The notes beneath the pieces were generated by a model that ran no database searches, had not been told where the DNA came from, and saw only the letters and a program-made list of their open reading frames with translations. Shown in pieces: positions 1 to 12,522 of a DNA stretch of 64,000 nucleotides. The DNA is from Dasypus novemcinctus (Eukaryota; Chordata; Mammalia; Cingulata; Dasypodidae), in NCBI RefSeq assembly GCF_030445035.2, contig NC_080701.1, positions 26,504,798 through 26,568,797 of the forward strand, read 5' to 3'. Positions within the stretch are counted from its first letter, which is position 1, and each line of letters begins with the position of its first letter. The position numbers and the translations under genes were made by a program.

Positions 1-756
1 TTGCAGGGCCTTCCGCGCCAGGGTGAGGAGTGGAACTTTGCCATGCAAACCCACCGGATGCTTTGGAGGGGGCACTAACAAAGTGAGGTTGGCAGCAGGA
101 CATCCAGGCCACGTGCTGGGGATTACCTGGAAGTAGGATGTGCTGTAAGGCACGGTTTAAAAAGCTTCGCAGGCCCCTCTTACGCAGCCAGTTGGAGATC
201 AGTGTGCCGGGCCAGCAGCTGGGAAATCGTCTGTTCGTGCTTGGGGTGGCAGGATCTTGGCTGAGCAGGGCTTCTATGACAAATACCACGACTGGTCAGC
301 CTGAACAGCACGCACTTACCAGCTCTGCCGTTTTGGAGGCAGGAAGTCCAAAGGCAAGGTGTCGGCTGGCCACGCCTTCTCCAAACTCTGGAGCAGCCTG
401 GTGGTGGTTTGCTGGCAGTGAGCCCCTGGCTGCTGTGGGGCGAGCTGTCTCTTTCTGACTCCTCCCGTGGCTTGTGTTCCCACCCCCCATTCCCTTGGCT
501 GGTAAGGACTTCAGGTATACTGGATTAAGGTCCACTCTGATTTCATTTGGCCTGGTCCAAATAGGACCTTTGCAGCTCCTATTTACAAATGAGTCCACCC
601 CTGCAGGACCAGCTGTTAGACGTGAACATGTCTTTGAGGGGAGCATGATTCACTCTACCACAGAGGGCTATTTTTGGTAGGTCAAGAGGGAGGTACTATG
701 TACCTGAATAATTAAATTGGCTGGAAAGACTTATACTCCTTTTTCTCAGATTAATC
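1..756. other. IKBKB intron upstream of the first visible exon
   Basis: I see no exon here: none of the expected kinase-domain sequence that should precede residue 267 can be read in any frame. No repeat is recognised with confidence. Short open frames on both strands have no visible similarity and lack coding character. Confidence 0.6.
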
Positions 757-847
757 CTTTTGTTTTTTTTTTAGGAGGTACTGGGGATCGAACCCAAGAC
801 CTCGTACATGGGAAGCAGGCGCTTAACCCCTGATCCACATCCACTCC
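757..847 (-). repeat. Short tRNA-Ala-like SINE (DAS-type monomer)
   Basis: On the minus strand this reads as a tRNA-Ala-like head (A box region, anticodon-arm-like stretch, B box GGTTCGATCCC, then the CCAGTACCTCC acceptor stem) followed by an A-run, seen here as the T-run at 761-772. It lies in the IKBKB intron antisense to the gene. The T-run followed by AG at 773-774 resembles a 3' splice site. Confidence 0.85.
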
Positions 848-1007
848 CCTCCTTTGACCTTCTCGGCGGTCATTTACTGGCTGCCGCCTGCGTGGGTCGT
901 GGCGAGACGCAGGCGAGGCTTGCCCTTAACAGGTTTTCACGTAAGGCAGCCTGTGGCCGGCCCCGGCGGTGTCTCTTCCCCTACCGGGCTCCCCTTCTCC
1001 TCCCCAG

Positions 1008-1137
1008 CGTCCTGGCGCAGCGCCTGGAGAAGTGGCTGCAGCTGATGCTGATGTGGCACTCCCGGCAGAGGGGCACAGACCCCGTGTACGGGCCCAACGG
1101 CTGCTTCAAGGCCCTGGACGACATCCTGAACTTGAAG
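1008..1137 (+). CDS. IKBKB: IKBKB coding exon (~residues 268-310, end of kinase domain)
   Basis: The acceptor TCCCCAG ends at 1007 and the donor AAG|GTCAGC follows 1137. The first base completes a serine codon; the frame then reads [17 protein letters not shown] through ALDDILNLK. These are the last helices of the IKK-beta kinase C-lobe. I recall human having Pro where this copy has Ser in WHSRQRG. The exon ends exactly at the kinase/ubiquitin-like domain boundary. Confidence 0.95.
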
Positions 1138-1469
1138 GTCAGCGCCGAGCCAGCTCGGCCCTGCGGCCGCGAGGTCAGGCCCCGGGAGGGACGCGACCGT
1201 TCCTAGGAGAAAGGAAGGCACGGGGAGAGGCAGATCCCAGGCGGTCGACCCCGTGGGGAAGCCTGCGAGAGGGCCTTCCGCCCTGAGTGCAAGAAGATCG
1301 ACGTTGGCCAGCAAGGTGGCTGCCGTGAGCGGACAGGAGTTCGAAAGGCGCACGGGCCCCTTTTGCAAGCCAGGCCCCGGGGAAGTGCTGGGAGCCGCAG
1401 GGCGCGAGGCAGACGGGGGCATCCCTGGAAAGGTGGGCTTTTCCCAGTAACGCCCGGGTTGTGTTGCAG

Positions 1470-1664
1470 CTGGTGCGTGTCTTGAACATGGTCACAGGCA
1501 CAATTCACACCTACCCCGTGACGGAGGACGAGAGTCTACAGAGCTTGAAGGTCCGAATCCAGCAAGACACCGGGATCCCGGAGGAGGACCAGGAGCTGCT
1601 GCAGGAAGCGGGGCTGGCGCTGATCCCCGACAAGCCCGCCGTGCAGTGTATCGCGGACGGGAAG
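1470..1664 (+). CDS. IKBKB: IKBKB coding exon (~311-375, ubiquitin-like domain)
   Basis: The acceptor TTGCAG ends at 1469 and the donor AAG|GTGAGG starts at 1665. The exon is 195 bp, phase 0 at both ends, 65 codons. It reads [17 protein letters not shown] through QCIADGK, the first two thirds of the ubiquitin-like domain, which is needed for IKK-beta catalytic activity and substrate positioning. The intron between this exon and the previous one is only 332 bp. Confidence 0.96.
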
Positions 1665-2324
1665 GTGAGGCGCCGGCCGTGCTTTCGGGCTGCAGCCCTG
1701 CTTTGTCGAGCAGTCTGCCAATCATACAGCGCAGGTGCCTCCCTGTTGCTGTGGTTTTTAAGTTGGAGTGTGAGATCCCCCGTGCGGCTTAACATCACGC
1801 ACTAATCACTCCCTGCTCGACTTGTTCCTCCCAGACCACTCAGAGTGGCTTTCTTTTGCCTTCGTTACCAAAACTGTGCTTTATTCTTCTGAATCAACCA
1901 AAATCATTTATGTTGTGCCTCCTGTAGACAGAGCTGTGATAGACCCCACATTGGCAACCAGAGCAGTATAAGTCATGGTCCCTGCCCAGAAAGCTTGTAA
2001 GGTAACATGTGGCTATATAGTTAGCAATTGAGAAACAGTCACTGTAAGGTAGTCTACCGTCAACTCCTACATTGCACAGTAAAGACGATCAGAAGAAGAA
2101 TATAATAAGTTGTTAATAAGCTGTTAGTTCAGGTAAGTATAAAAGGAGTAGGAAAAAGAAGCGTAGGCTGGAGTCACGCAAAAGGTCGTTAAGGATGCTT
2201 AGTACTTGCTGACTGCAGACGCCGCTCCTGCTGAACAGTGGGAAATGCTCTGAAATCGCCACTGTTAGTTGGCAAGGGGAGGGGTGGGTCAAAGTGATCT
2301 CATGTTGTTTTTGTCCCTTTGCAG

Positions 2325-2439
2325 CTAAATGAGGGCCGCACACTGGACGTGGATCTTGTTTTTCTCTTTGACAACAGTAAAATCACATATGAGACTCAGA
2401 TCTCCCCACGGCCCCAACCAGAAAGTGTCAGCTGTATAC
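2325..2439 (+). CDS. IKBKB: IKBKB coding exon (~376-413, end of ubiquitin-like domain)
   Basis: The acceptor CCCTTTGCAG ends at 2324 and the donor ATAC|GTAAGA follows 2439. The frame reads [19 protein letters not shown] through QPESVSCI, leaving one base that joins TT of the next exon to make Leu. It completes the ubiquitin-like domain and the linker into the scaffold domain. Confidence 0.95.
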
Positions 2440-2717
2440 GTAAGAACATTGTTGTATTTTTTTTTTTAAACAATCAGTTATGATATTTGGGACAAGGCAG
2501 GAGTGAGACCACGGGAAGATTCCACATCAAGGAAATTAGTTTACACTGTGTTCAGGGCAGCCTACTTTCTTAGGATAGTCAAGGAGTAGCCCAGACCAAA
2601 AAAAAAGAAAATCTTCGGTTAATTTCAACTTCATAAATAGGACTCTGAACAGAGGACAGGGTACTGCCCCTGAACTCGAGTCAGATGGCCGTTTGATTAG
2701 TATTTTAATAATTAATG

Positions 2718-2880
2718 TGGGAAACAGATGTGGCTTAAGCAGTTGGGCTCCCGCCTACCATATGGAGGAGGATCCAGCGTTCAATGCCCGGGGCCTCCTG
2801 GTAAGGGCAAGTTGGCCCCCGTGGAGTGCAGTGTACATAATACAAAAAGATAATATAAAAGGTACAGGAAGAATATACAG
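2718..2880 (+). repeat. SINE (DAS-type, diverged)
   Basis: The head 'GTGGCTTAAGCAGTTGGGCTC', an imperfect B box (GCGTTCAATGCCC) and a degraded A-rich tail around 2850-2880 match the DAS-type SINE pattern on the + strand. It is older and more diverged than the full-length copies in the intergenic region. Confidence 0.7.
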
Positions 2881-2970
2881 TGAGAAATAAGCTGCCCTTT
2901 CTCCCCAGTTCCATTTCAAAGAGATCTCTTGCTATCAAATTCTTGAGTATCCTTCCAGCATATTCTGTTC

Positions 2971-3218
2971 TTTTTTTAAAGATTTATTTACACACACACC
3001 CTCGCAGCTTGTTCCTTTCTCTGCTGTTTCTTCTCTGTGTCCATTTGCTACACGTTTTTTCTGTATCTGCTTGTCTTCCTTTGTTGCATCATCTTGCTGC
3101 ACCAGCTCTCCGTGGCGCACAGGTCAGCTTGCCTTCACAGGGAGGCCCCGGGACACGAACCCAGGGCCTCCCATATAGCAGACGGGAGCCCAACTGATTG
3201 AGCCACAGCCGCTTCCCT
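2971..3218 (-). repeat. SINE (DAS-type) with 10-bp target duplication
   Basis: The T-run and AAAGATTTATTT start is the reversed A-rich tail; the reversed head with B box GGTTCGTGTCC lies near 3160. The flanks TATTCTGTTC at 2961-2970 and 3219-3228 are an exact 10-bp target-site duplication. It is antisense within an IKBKB intron. Confidence 0.88.
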
Positions 3219-3228
3219 ATTCTGTTCA

Positions 3229-4009
<781 letters not shown>

Positions 4010-4463
4010 TAATTTTAAATTGCTCGGTGGCTTTTGCCACAGGGAAGTGGCTGAGGCAGAGGCCCAGAAGCAACTGTTAAGAGAGACAGGAGGGAGACAC
4101 TGGCTTGGAAGGGTGGAAAGCGGTTGGGTTGGCTGGACCGAAGCAGGTCCTTTCAGAGTCGATGAGGTGTATGTGGTTAGCACATGGCAGAGAAGTGCAA
4201 AACGGAGGGCTGGGCTAGACGAATCAAGGGCAGAATTTAGAATGTAGCAAAGCCCACTGCAGTTGGGTTAGCAAAACTCCCCTAATTACTATGCTGGGGA
4301 TTTACTGACTCTTTCATCCAATGATGGCTAGTTTAGCTTAGTGGCCCTTTGTGTGGTTTCTTGTCTAATTCCAGTTTGGCTGCCAAACCTCCCAAGTTGC
4401 TGTGGGATAGGAAACTGTCTTTCGGGTTGTAACTGGCTGCTGCTGTCATCATCGTCGTCGTAG

Positions 4464-4914
<451 letters not shown>

Positions 4915-6018
4915 GTAGGAGACTAATTTTAGGTTTATATATTTAACGAGGGAATGAGGCTTTTGACTGCCGGTTTCCACATCCTCATCAAACGCTGGGA
5001 ACATCTTGTATGTCAAGAACTAAATTTCCCTAACCACGCTGTTGGACTTGTACTAGGACTTGCGGGGAAGGGCTAGGAGAGTAACCAGCAAGGGGTGGGG
5101 AGGGGGGCAGTGTGGCCAGGTTCAGGACTTACCCAGGTGAACAGAGATGTTCCAGATCTAAATAAGGAGCACCAGCCATGCCAAGTGTCCTTGGGGGAAA
5201 GCCTAGGCGTCTTCTCCTAGGAAGGGCCTTGGGTGAATGGGCAATACTCCATCTCATCACAGATTTTTGCCTAGTTTTGTTGGGAAGCTAAACCCATTGG
5301 AAAGAAAAGGTCTAGGCCCCAAATCCTCAAGATGGTGCAAATCAGATGTCACCGAAAAATGTTCATTCTGAAGGCAAGGGCAAGTGAGTGTGACTTAGTG
5401 AATCTCACACAAATCAAATACCTTGGGCTCCAAGGCTTTTCCTCTGGACTTTTTCACCACCTTCCCCTTTGAACTTGGCAGGGACCTTTAAATCTGTGAT
5501 TTAACATCTGGTGCTGTAAATCAGTGCTGATGGGCATGTGCATGCCTGAAGGTGGGTGTTGTGTGGAGAGCACCCTGTTTAACCACAGGGGTGCGCGCTC
5601 TTGGCACTCACGCATGAGTGATAAAATAACGGTGTCCCCCAGGCCCCCCACAGGGGCAGCATCAGAATGGACAAATTAAGAGAAAGTGACGTGCCTTGTG
5701 CCTTGGCTTTCTTCCCTATGCCAGGAACTTAATATCTTATTTAATCCTTAAAAACGGCCCTATTCACAGAAGCCTATTTTAGGGAAGTCAAAACTGCAGC
5801 CCAAGAATTAAGCAACTTGCTGAAGGGCCACACAGCTAGAAAGAGGGACCCAGGATTCGGAGGCAGGCCATTCTGACTCCCAAGCCCATATTCCTTCTGG
5901 CCAGTCAGTTGAGAGTCTTGTTCCAATGAGATTGGGGGATTTCCCCCCCAAAAAACTTGCCTCTCAGAACACTCTCACTGCATCGGATGACATTAGCACA
6001 GCTCATTTCTCTTGTCAG
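4915..6018. other. IKBKB intron with an old MIR copy (~5690-5905, minus)
   Basis: Bases 5690-5905 match a MIR SINE on the minus strand: TTATTTAATCCTTAAAA, then AGCAACTTGCTGAAGGGCCACACAGCTAG, then a diverged GATTCGGAGGCAGG block. The remaining intron (4915-5690) shows no recognised element. The T-rich tract and TTGTCAG at 6011-6018 form the next acceptor. Confidence 0.7.
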
Positions 6019-6128
6019 GAGAACGAAGTGAAACACCTGGTGGAACGGATGATGGCACTGCAGACGGACATCGTGGACTTACAGAGGAGCCCGATGGGGC
6101 GGAAGCAGGGGGGCACGCTGGATGACCT
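6019..6128 (+). CDS. IKBKB: IKBKB coding exon (~527-563, scaffold/dimerization domain)
   Basis: The acceptor CTTGTCAG ends at 6018 and the donor CT|GTGAGT starts at 6129. The frame reads [17 protein letters not shown] through [10 protein letters not shown]. The final Leu codon is split (CT plus A). Confidence 0.95.
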
Positions 6129-7254
6129 GTGAGTACCAGCGAAGGGAGCCACGCCTGCCCCAGCACACACGGGCACCCCAGCCGGAGTTCCCGTGCGTGT
6201 GTTGGCCCTGCCCGGGCACTCCAGCATGGCCAGTATGGCTCCTCCACTGGAGAATCATCCCGGTACATTCCAGAGTTGGGCCCAGGCAAATCGCCGTCAC
6301 CCTGAGCCTTGGTTTCCTACCTCTCCCCAATGGCAAGAAAAGCGACCTGACCTCACAGAGTTGCAAGGACCACTCCCCATAGTGCATCTGCGAAGGCGTT
6401 TGTAAACGACAAACTAGCGTTTGGCTATAAAACGCAAGTAGCCGTTACCATTTTCTCAGACATCACTGCTTGTCCAGCCCACCGTGACCCAGGTGTTGCT
6501 TGAAGATTAGAAAACAGAGAAGGAAGAGCCCGGCAAGTCTAAGAAGTCTGGTTCTGGAAGCTGCGCATTTGAGTCTTTATCAGGCCTTTGGCGTTGGCTC
6601 CAGGCAGACCGATCCTACTTGCAGGAAACAGCGTGAGCCCCGCAGTGCGCAGACTGCAGGAACCAGGCAGGCCGGAGCAGGCTCTTCAGCACGCTCTCAT
6701 TTGGGCGTTACCAGTGTCCCCCGATGCTTTTATGAGGATTCTTAGGGTCAGAAACTTGAACATCAGAAATCTGATTAATTGTACTCGTTCTGTATTTTCT
6801 CTACTTGTTTAACCTTTCAGTCTCTTCTAGTTTTCAAATACAAGTCCTCTTCTGAAAATGTCATCCAGTCTCCCTGGGAAACGATAGGCGTTTGTGTCCC
6901 CCCCACCTGGGGCCTGAGTTTTCGAGGGGGCTGGTATTCTGCTGGGGCGTGGGTCCAGTGATGGCACCTAGACTCAATACTATAGGATCCACGCGGAAAG
7001 GGAATTTCTTTGTGATTTTCTTGATTAAACCTTGGAGATGTTTGAGTTTTGAGAATGAGAGAGAGCATTCCCTATTATAGCTATCACCTATAATATTATC
7101 AGGGAAAAGAGTATTCCCTAATCCAGAAAGAGACAATGCACAGCTTGTCTTCTAGCACAGCAGTCATTCTGCTGGCAGGAGTTAGTAGACTGACCTTTCC
7201 GATGAGCCTGTTTGAGATCACGTCTAGATGGAGCCTCCTCTTTGTCTATTCCAG
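6129..7254. other. IKBKB intron, little recognisable content
   Basis: A weak MIR-like stretch may lie around 6270-6400 (TGAGCCTTGGTTTCCTACCT). Otherwise I see no gene, RNA or clear repeat. Short open frames in this intron do not continue across splice sites. Confidence 0.45.
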
Positions 7255-7304
7255 AGAAGAACAAGCAAGGGAGCTTTACAGGAGACTAAGGGAAAAGCCG
7301 AGAG
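7255..7304 (+). CDS. IKBKB: IKBKB coding exon (~563-580, 50-bp micro-exon)
   Basis: The acceptor CTATTCCAG ends at 7254 and the donor AGAG|GTAAGG follows 7304. It reads EEQARELYRRLREKPR; the last base joins AC of the next exon to make Asp. Despite its size it is fully conserved with the human protein. Confidence 0.95.
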
Positions 7305-7340
7305 GTAAGGGGGAGTTGGTGGTTGCCTTGGTCCCCTTAG

Positions 7341-8031
<691 letters not shown>

Positions 8032-8088
8032 TAGAGGGAGCAGGGAGGGGTGGAGTTAGGTCAGAGGGAAGACTGGACCAGTTGTTGT

Positions 8089-8485
8089 TTTCCCTGAGAT
8101 GGCTCCCTTGCTTGCTGTTTTTGCTTATCTGCTCATTGTTCTTGCTTGATATTTTCTTGTTTGTTTTTTGCTCATTTTCTGTTTGTTTCTTCTTAGGAGG
8201 CACCAGGAACCAAACTTTGGGATCTCCCATGTGGGAGGTGGGCACCCAACTGCTTGAGTCACATCCACTCCCTGCTCTTTTTTTTTGTTTTTGCTTGCTG
8301 TCTGCTCGTTGTTTGCTTGCTGTCTAGCCCAGTTTTTTTACTCACTGTTTTTCGCTCGATGTCTCCTCATTGCTTTTGCTTAATGTCTGCTCGTTATTTG
8401 TCTTCTTTAGGAGGCACCAGGAACCAAACTTGGGACCTCCCGTGTAGGAGGCAGACACCCAGCTTCCCAAGCCACATCCACTCCC
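8089..8485 (-). repeat. Dimeric DAS-type SINE, antisense in IKBKB intron
   Basis: Two similar reversed modules each end in AGGAGGCACCAGGAACCAAAC..., CCTCCC.TGT and a CCACATCCACTCCC head (8191-8273 and 8407-8485). Both carry a pyrimidine run followed by TTAGGAGG (AG at 8195-8196 and 8409-8410). Flanks read like an imperfect duplication (ACTGGACCAGTTGTT near 8072, ACTGGTTGTTT after the element). Confidence 0.8.
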
Positions 8486-8514
8486 CTGGACTGGTTGTTT
8501 TTATTTATGCATGT

Positions 8515-8910
8515 CTCAGTTTCTGGGACCCCTATCACAAATCACCACAAACTGGGTGGCCTAAAACTACAAAAAGTTATTCTCCCACCATTCTGAAGCC
8601 AGACGTCCAAAATCAAGGTGTCAGCAGGGCCTTGCTGCCTCCAGAGGCTCCAGGGAAGAATCCTGGCTTGCCTCCTCCAGCTGTGGGGGCTGCAGGAATT
8701 CCAGGGGTTGGGGACCCCACCTCCAGCGTCCGCCTCTGTCTTCCCACGGCCTTCTCTGTGCCTCTCCTCTGGGTGTCTCTGTAGGGATCTCACCTCGAGA
8801 TCCTTCACTGAGTTACATCTGCAAAGACCTTTCTCCAGATAAGGTCCTGTTCCCAGGTTGCCGGGGTGAGGAACGGGCATTTCTTTTGGGGGGCCACCAT
8901 TCAACACACT
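8515..8910. repeat. Old dispersed repeat of the 'ACAAACTGGGTGGC...' type
   Basis: The text CACAAACTGGGTGGCCTAAA, then ATCAAGGTGTCAGCAGGGCC, then TTACATCTGCAAAGACC and a final TTGGGGGGCCACCATTCAAC is a familiar mammalian interspersed sequence. A second copy lies at about 17630-18040. I cannot name the family with confidence. Confidence 0.6.
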
Positions 8911-9378
8911 GCAGCGAATGCCAGCATGACATGGCTCGTCCTCACCCATGCCCAACCACTCTCAGCGTCGTAGTCTGTACTCTCTGGGCATGCCATCTCA
9001 CCGTAGCTGCAGTTCCCTTGAAGGCTGCTCGGGGTGAAAGTGTAAAGCAGATAGAATCCAGGACGGGGAAGAAGAAGAGCCAGGCAAAGGCCAGGCTGAA
9101 GCCGGAGCTGGCGGGGAAGTGACCCCCATTGCACAGAGGTGGACGAGGAGGAAGGGGAGCGATCTGGCCACTGGTAGCTTTTGAGAGCTGTCCCGACGTT
9201 GTGATAGCCATGGGTGCCAGAATGCAGAGTCAACCATGGGGGACAGGGAGGGGAGGGTGTGCAGATGACTTTTCTGAGAAGTTTGGCCCTAAAGAGAAGG
9301 AGAAGTGGAAGCAGAAAGAAAGGATGATGTTTTTTAATATGAGACTGAAGGATACCTGTAGGCCAATCAGAAGCAGAC

Positions 9379-9999
9379 TGTTAGTCAGCCAAAGGGGTAC
9401 TAATGCAAAGTACCAGAACTCTGTGGGTTTTTATAAAGGGTATTTATTTGGGGTAGAAGCTTGCAGTTACCAGGCCCTAAAGAGTCCAACTCAAGGTACC
9501 ATAAGTGTTACCTTCTCACCCAGAGTCTGTTGCCCGGTGTTGAAGCAAGATGGCGGGTGATGTCTGCAGGTTCAGCCTTCCTCCTTCCTCTTAAGGCTCC
9601 GTGGTCCCAGCTTCTTCCCAACTCAGCTGCAGGCTGGCATAAGGCTCGTCTTCCCAGGTTCAGGTCGCTCCACAAGGTCAGCTGTAGACTCTCAGGCGCC
9701 TCTCTCTTCCCGGGTCTGTCTATGCTGCACTCTCTCTCCTGCCTGTCTGCTTCTGTGTTCTCTGAGTATTTACTTCCCTTCGATTGAGCATCCATTGATA
9801 TAGCCCACAGCTGTAGGCAGGGACTCTAACCTGCTCACCCTAATGATGTGGTCAAATAAAAACCCTAATCTTGACTTACTAACATAAAACTAAAACCTCT
9901 AAGTCTAATGCAATCTAATGCACCCAGAGGAACAAGCCAGTTTACAACCACAATGCAGTATCTATTTTTGGGATTCATAAACAGTACCAAACTACCACA
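9379..9999 (-). mobile_element. Solo LTR-like element (copy 1)
   Basis: Read on the minus strand this begins TGTGGTAGTTTGGTACTG, contains an AATAAATACCC poly(A)-signal-like block (near 9440) and ends GGCTGACTAACA, so it has TG...CA ends. Three relatives occur at 21302, 32287 and 33265. No clear 5-bp target duplication is visible for this copy. It lies in the 4.5-kb IKBKB intron. Confidence 0.72.
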
Positions 10000-10186
10000 G
10001 AAAGTGTACCAGGAGAGATGGATTACGTCACAGAAAAGAGACAGTTGGTGAGGACATCCCGGGAACAAAAGAGAGGTTAGGCTCTCTAGCAGGAGTGGCT
10101 TTCTCATGGAAAGGGGTGGGTGACATCTCTTCCTGTATGGAAGGAAGAAAACGAAAAAGGAGAGATGATAAGGTAGAGAAGATTGG

Positions 10187-10591
10187 GTGGCGGACTTGGC
10201 CCAGTGGTTAGGGCGTCTGCCTACCACATGGGAGGTCCACGGTTCAAACCCTGGGTCTCCTGACCCGTGTGGAGCTGGCCCATGCTCAGTGCTGATGCAC
10301 GCAAGGAGTTCCCTGCCACGCAGGGGTGTCCCCCGCATAGGGGAGCCCCACGTGCAAGGAGTGTGCCCCTTAAGGAGAGCCGCGCAGCGCGAAAGAAAGT
10401 GCAGCCTGCCCAGGAATGGTGCCGCCCACACAGAGAAATGACACAACAAGATGACACAACAAAAAGAAACACAGATTCCCTGCCGCTGACAACAACAGAA
10501 GTGGACAAAGAAGATGCAGCAGTAGACACAGAACAGACAACCGGAGAGAGGGGCAGAAGGGGAGAGAAACAAATCTTAAAAAAAAAAAAAA
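10187..10591 (+). repeat. Full-length DAS-type SINE
   Basis: Complete ~400-bp copy: tRNA-like head with A box region and B box GGTTCAAACCC, the 'GACCCGTGTGGAGCTGGCCC' body, and a tail AAATCTT plus A-run. The short target duplication AAGATTG is at 10180-10186 and 10592-10598. It is inserted in sense orientation in an IKBKB intron. Confidence 0.9.
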
Positions 10592-11100
10592 AAGATTGAA
10601 GACCCGGTAGGAGTGAGCTCGGTGGGGACGCGGGAGGTGAGGGCACTCCAGGGCAGAGGCCTGGCTGTATCCGAGGCTTGGAGGCTGAGGGGGTGTGGTA
10701 CGTTCTGGGTGGTGTAAGTGGGTTGGTAAAACAATGGGGGATATTGGGGAAGTGGGCAAGGGCGAGCGTCTGTAGGCGGCGCTTCACTTCGAAGGCACAG
10801 GAAGCCCAGAGGAAAACCTGCGGGTCTTAGAAAAAACGCTGATGGCAGGATGGCGAGTGGATTCGAGACCCTGGCAGGCCTCAGCGCTGTGGGTGAGGGC
10901 CCACTCGGGCGGCTGGCGTCGAGCAGCTCCTGTGGCACGAGGACAGCGGAGGAGGGGCTCGTGAGCACCAGCGGAGGGGGCTAGCCCAGCTGCGAGGGAG
11001 CCAACAGTCCAGGCTGTGACCGTGCCAAACTCAGGGGCCCCGGGCGGAAGTGGAAGGCACAGCAGAGGGGTCGCTCCACAGGTAAAGACTGGCAGGGAAG

Positions 11101-11477
11101 GGAAGCGGACGTGGCCCAATGGATAGAGCATCCGCCTACCACATGGGAGGTCCAGGGTTCAAACCCAGGGCCCCCTGACCCGTGTGGTGAGCTGGCTCAC
11201 GCGCAGTGCTGATGCGTGCAAGGAGTGCCCTGCCACACGGGTGTCCCCACGTAGGGGAGCCCCACGCGCAAGGAGAGCCACCCTGTGCAAAAAAAAGCGC
11301 ATTCCACTCAGGAGTGGCGCCACACACACGGAGCGCTGACGCAGCAAGATGACGCAACAAAGAGAGCGACACAGATCCCAGGTGCCACTAACGACTGCAA
11401 GCGGACACAGAAGAACACACAGTGAATGGACACAGCAGACAACTGGAGGGGGAAGGGGAGAGAAAAAGTAAATCTTA
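11101..11477 (+). repeat. Full-length DAS-type SINE with 17-bp target duplication
   Basis: Intact head, body and AAATCTTAAAA tail. The 17-bp sequence at 11084-11100 (AAAGACTGGCAGGGAAG) is repeated exactly at 11478-11494. A perfect, long duplication and little body divergence suggest a young insertion. Confidence 0.93.
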
Positions 11478-11599
11478 AAAGACTGGCAGGGAAGACACAG
11501 CAGAGGGTTGAGGGACAGGGCCATGTGGGGGGCTGGAGAGGCTGAGTAGAGGGTGGACCTGCCGTCCCGCTGGAAGGCGTTTCTCCCCTGCCTTGCTTA

Positions 11600-11872
11600 C
11601 ACTCACTCACTGCTCTCTGTGTCTGCTCGTCTACTTTTTAGGAGGCACTGGGAACCTCACCCAGGACCTCCCATGTAGGAGAGCAGTACCCAATCACTTG
11701 AGCCACCTCTGCTCCCTGCTTGTTGTGTCATCCATTGTGTCGTCTTGCCCTGCCAGCTCACCACACCAGCTCGCTATCTTGCTCGTCGTCTTCAGGAGGC
11801 ACCAGGAACTGGACCCAGGACCTCCCGTGTGGTAGGCGGGTGTCCAACTGCTTAGGCCACATCCACTTCCCT
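11600..11872 (-). repeat. Dimeric DAS-type SINE, antisense
   Basis: Two reversed modules (AGGAGGCACTGGGAACC... near 11640 and AGGAGGCACCAGGAACTGG... near 11795), each ending in the reversed head (GAGCCACCTCTGCTCCC; GGCCACATCCACTTCCC). The tract before 11641 ends in TTTTTAG. Confidence 0.8.
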
Positions 11873-11877
11873 GGAAC

Positions 11878-11965
11878 TTTTTTTTTTTTTAAGACACATA
11901 GATCACACAAAATGTTACATTAAAAAATATAGGAGATTCCCATATGCCCCACTCCCCACACCCCC
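11878..11965 (-). mobile_element. Short L1 3'-end fragment
   Basis: On the minus strand it matches the extreme 3' end of the L1 at 33466-37465 (GGGTATATGGGG..., ATTTTTTGAATGTAACATT, then A-run). About 85 bp remain, a very heavily 5'-truncated insertion. The T-run 11879-11892 is the tail. Confidence 0.7.
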
Positions 11966-12394
11966 CACTTTTCTCTGGAACTTGATTTTCTTCTCAGCTC
12001 TTTCACAGATGGCGGGCTTCGTAGACCACACTTAGCTTTTTGTGTATCAGTCTTCCACTAGGAAAGAGTAAAAATACCTCCTTTTTCATTTCCTTTTAAG
12101 AGTACGTTAAGGAATAAAACTAATGAAATAAAGTCAACAGTAAAGGCACGCAAATCTGCTTGTATCTAGGACCCTTTCTGTAAAAGTGCACCTGTAGATA
12201 GAGAAGCATCTTCTGAGCTGAAATGCAAAGCATCAGCTACCATCATGGAAAGAGATGTTGACTGATCTTTTCTAGAACAGCTGGTGCCTGTGGGCAAACG
12301 TCTCCTGAGAAAACAACAGTGGTGTGCATGCCACATTTGAGTCTTCTCTTTGCTCCAAATTTTGTCTCCCTTCTCTTGGGTATTGTCCTTTCAG

Positions 12395-12522
12395 AGCAAA
12401 GTACGTGGACCTGTCAGTGGAAGCCCAGAGAGCATGAATGCTTCTCGTCTCAGTCCCTCTGGTCAGCTGATGTCCCAGCCACCCACTGCCCCCGACAGTT
12501 TACCTGAGTCCATCAAGGAAAG
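12395..12522 (+). CDS. IKBKB: IKBKB coding exon (~663-705, serine-rich linker)
   Basis: The acceptor CCTTTCAG ends at 12394 and the donor GAAAG|GTAAGT follows 12522. The frame reads [20 protein letters not shown] through [10 protein letters not shown]. This C-terminal linker is the least conserved part: SPSG, PPTAPDS and SIKE differ from the human residues I recall. Its serines lie in the region autophosphorylated in human IKK-beta. Confidence 0.94.

Noticed and set aside
8082..8784. Frames of 81-176 codons rich in Cys, Leu and Phe resembling membrane proteins
   Set aside because: They lie in a reversed SINE whose T-rich strand encodes runs of hydrophobic residues.
10187..10591. Recurrent 80-230-codon frames over SINEs (also at 19714, 22231, 23771, 30209, 35435, 40342, 60356, 62680)
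   Set aside because: The same peptide patterns recur wherever a DAS-type SINE lies because the SINE body is GC-rich. They are repeat-derived frames, not genes.
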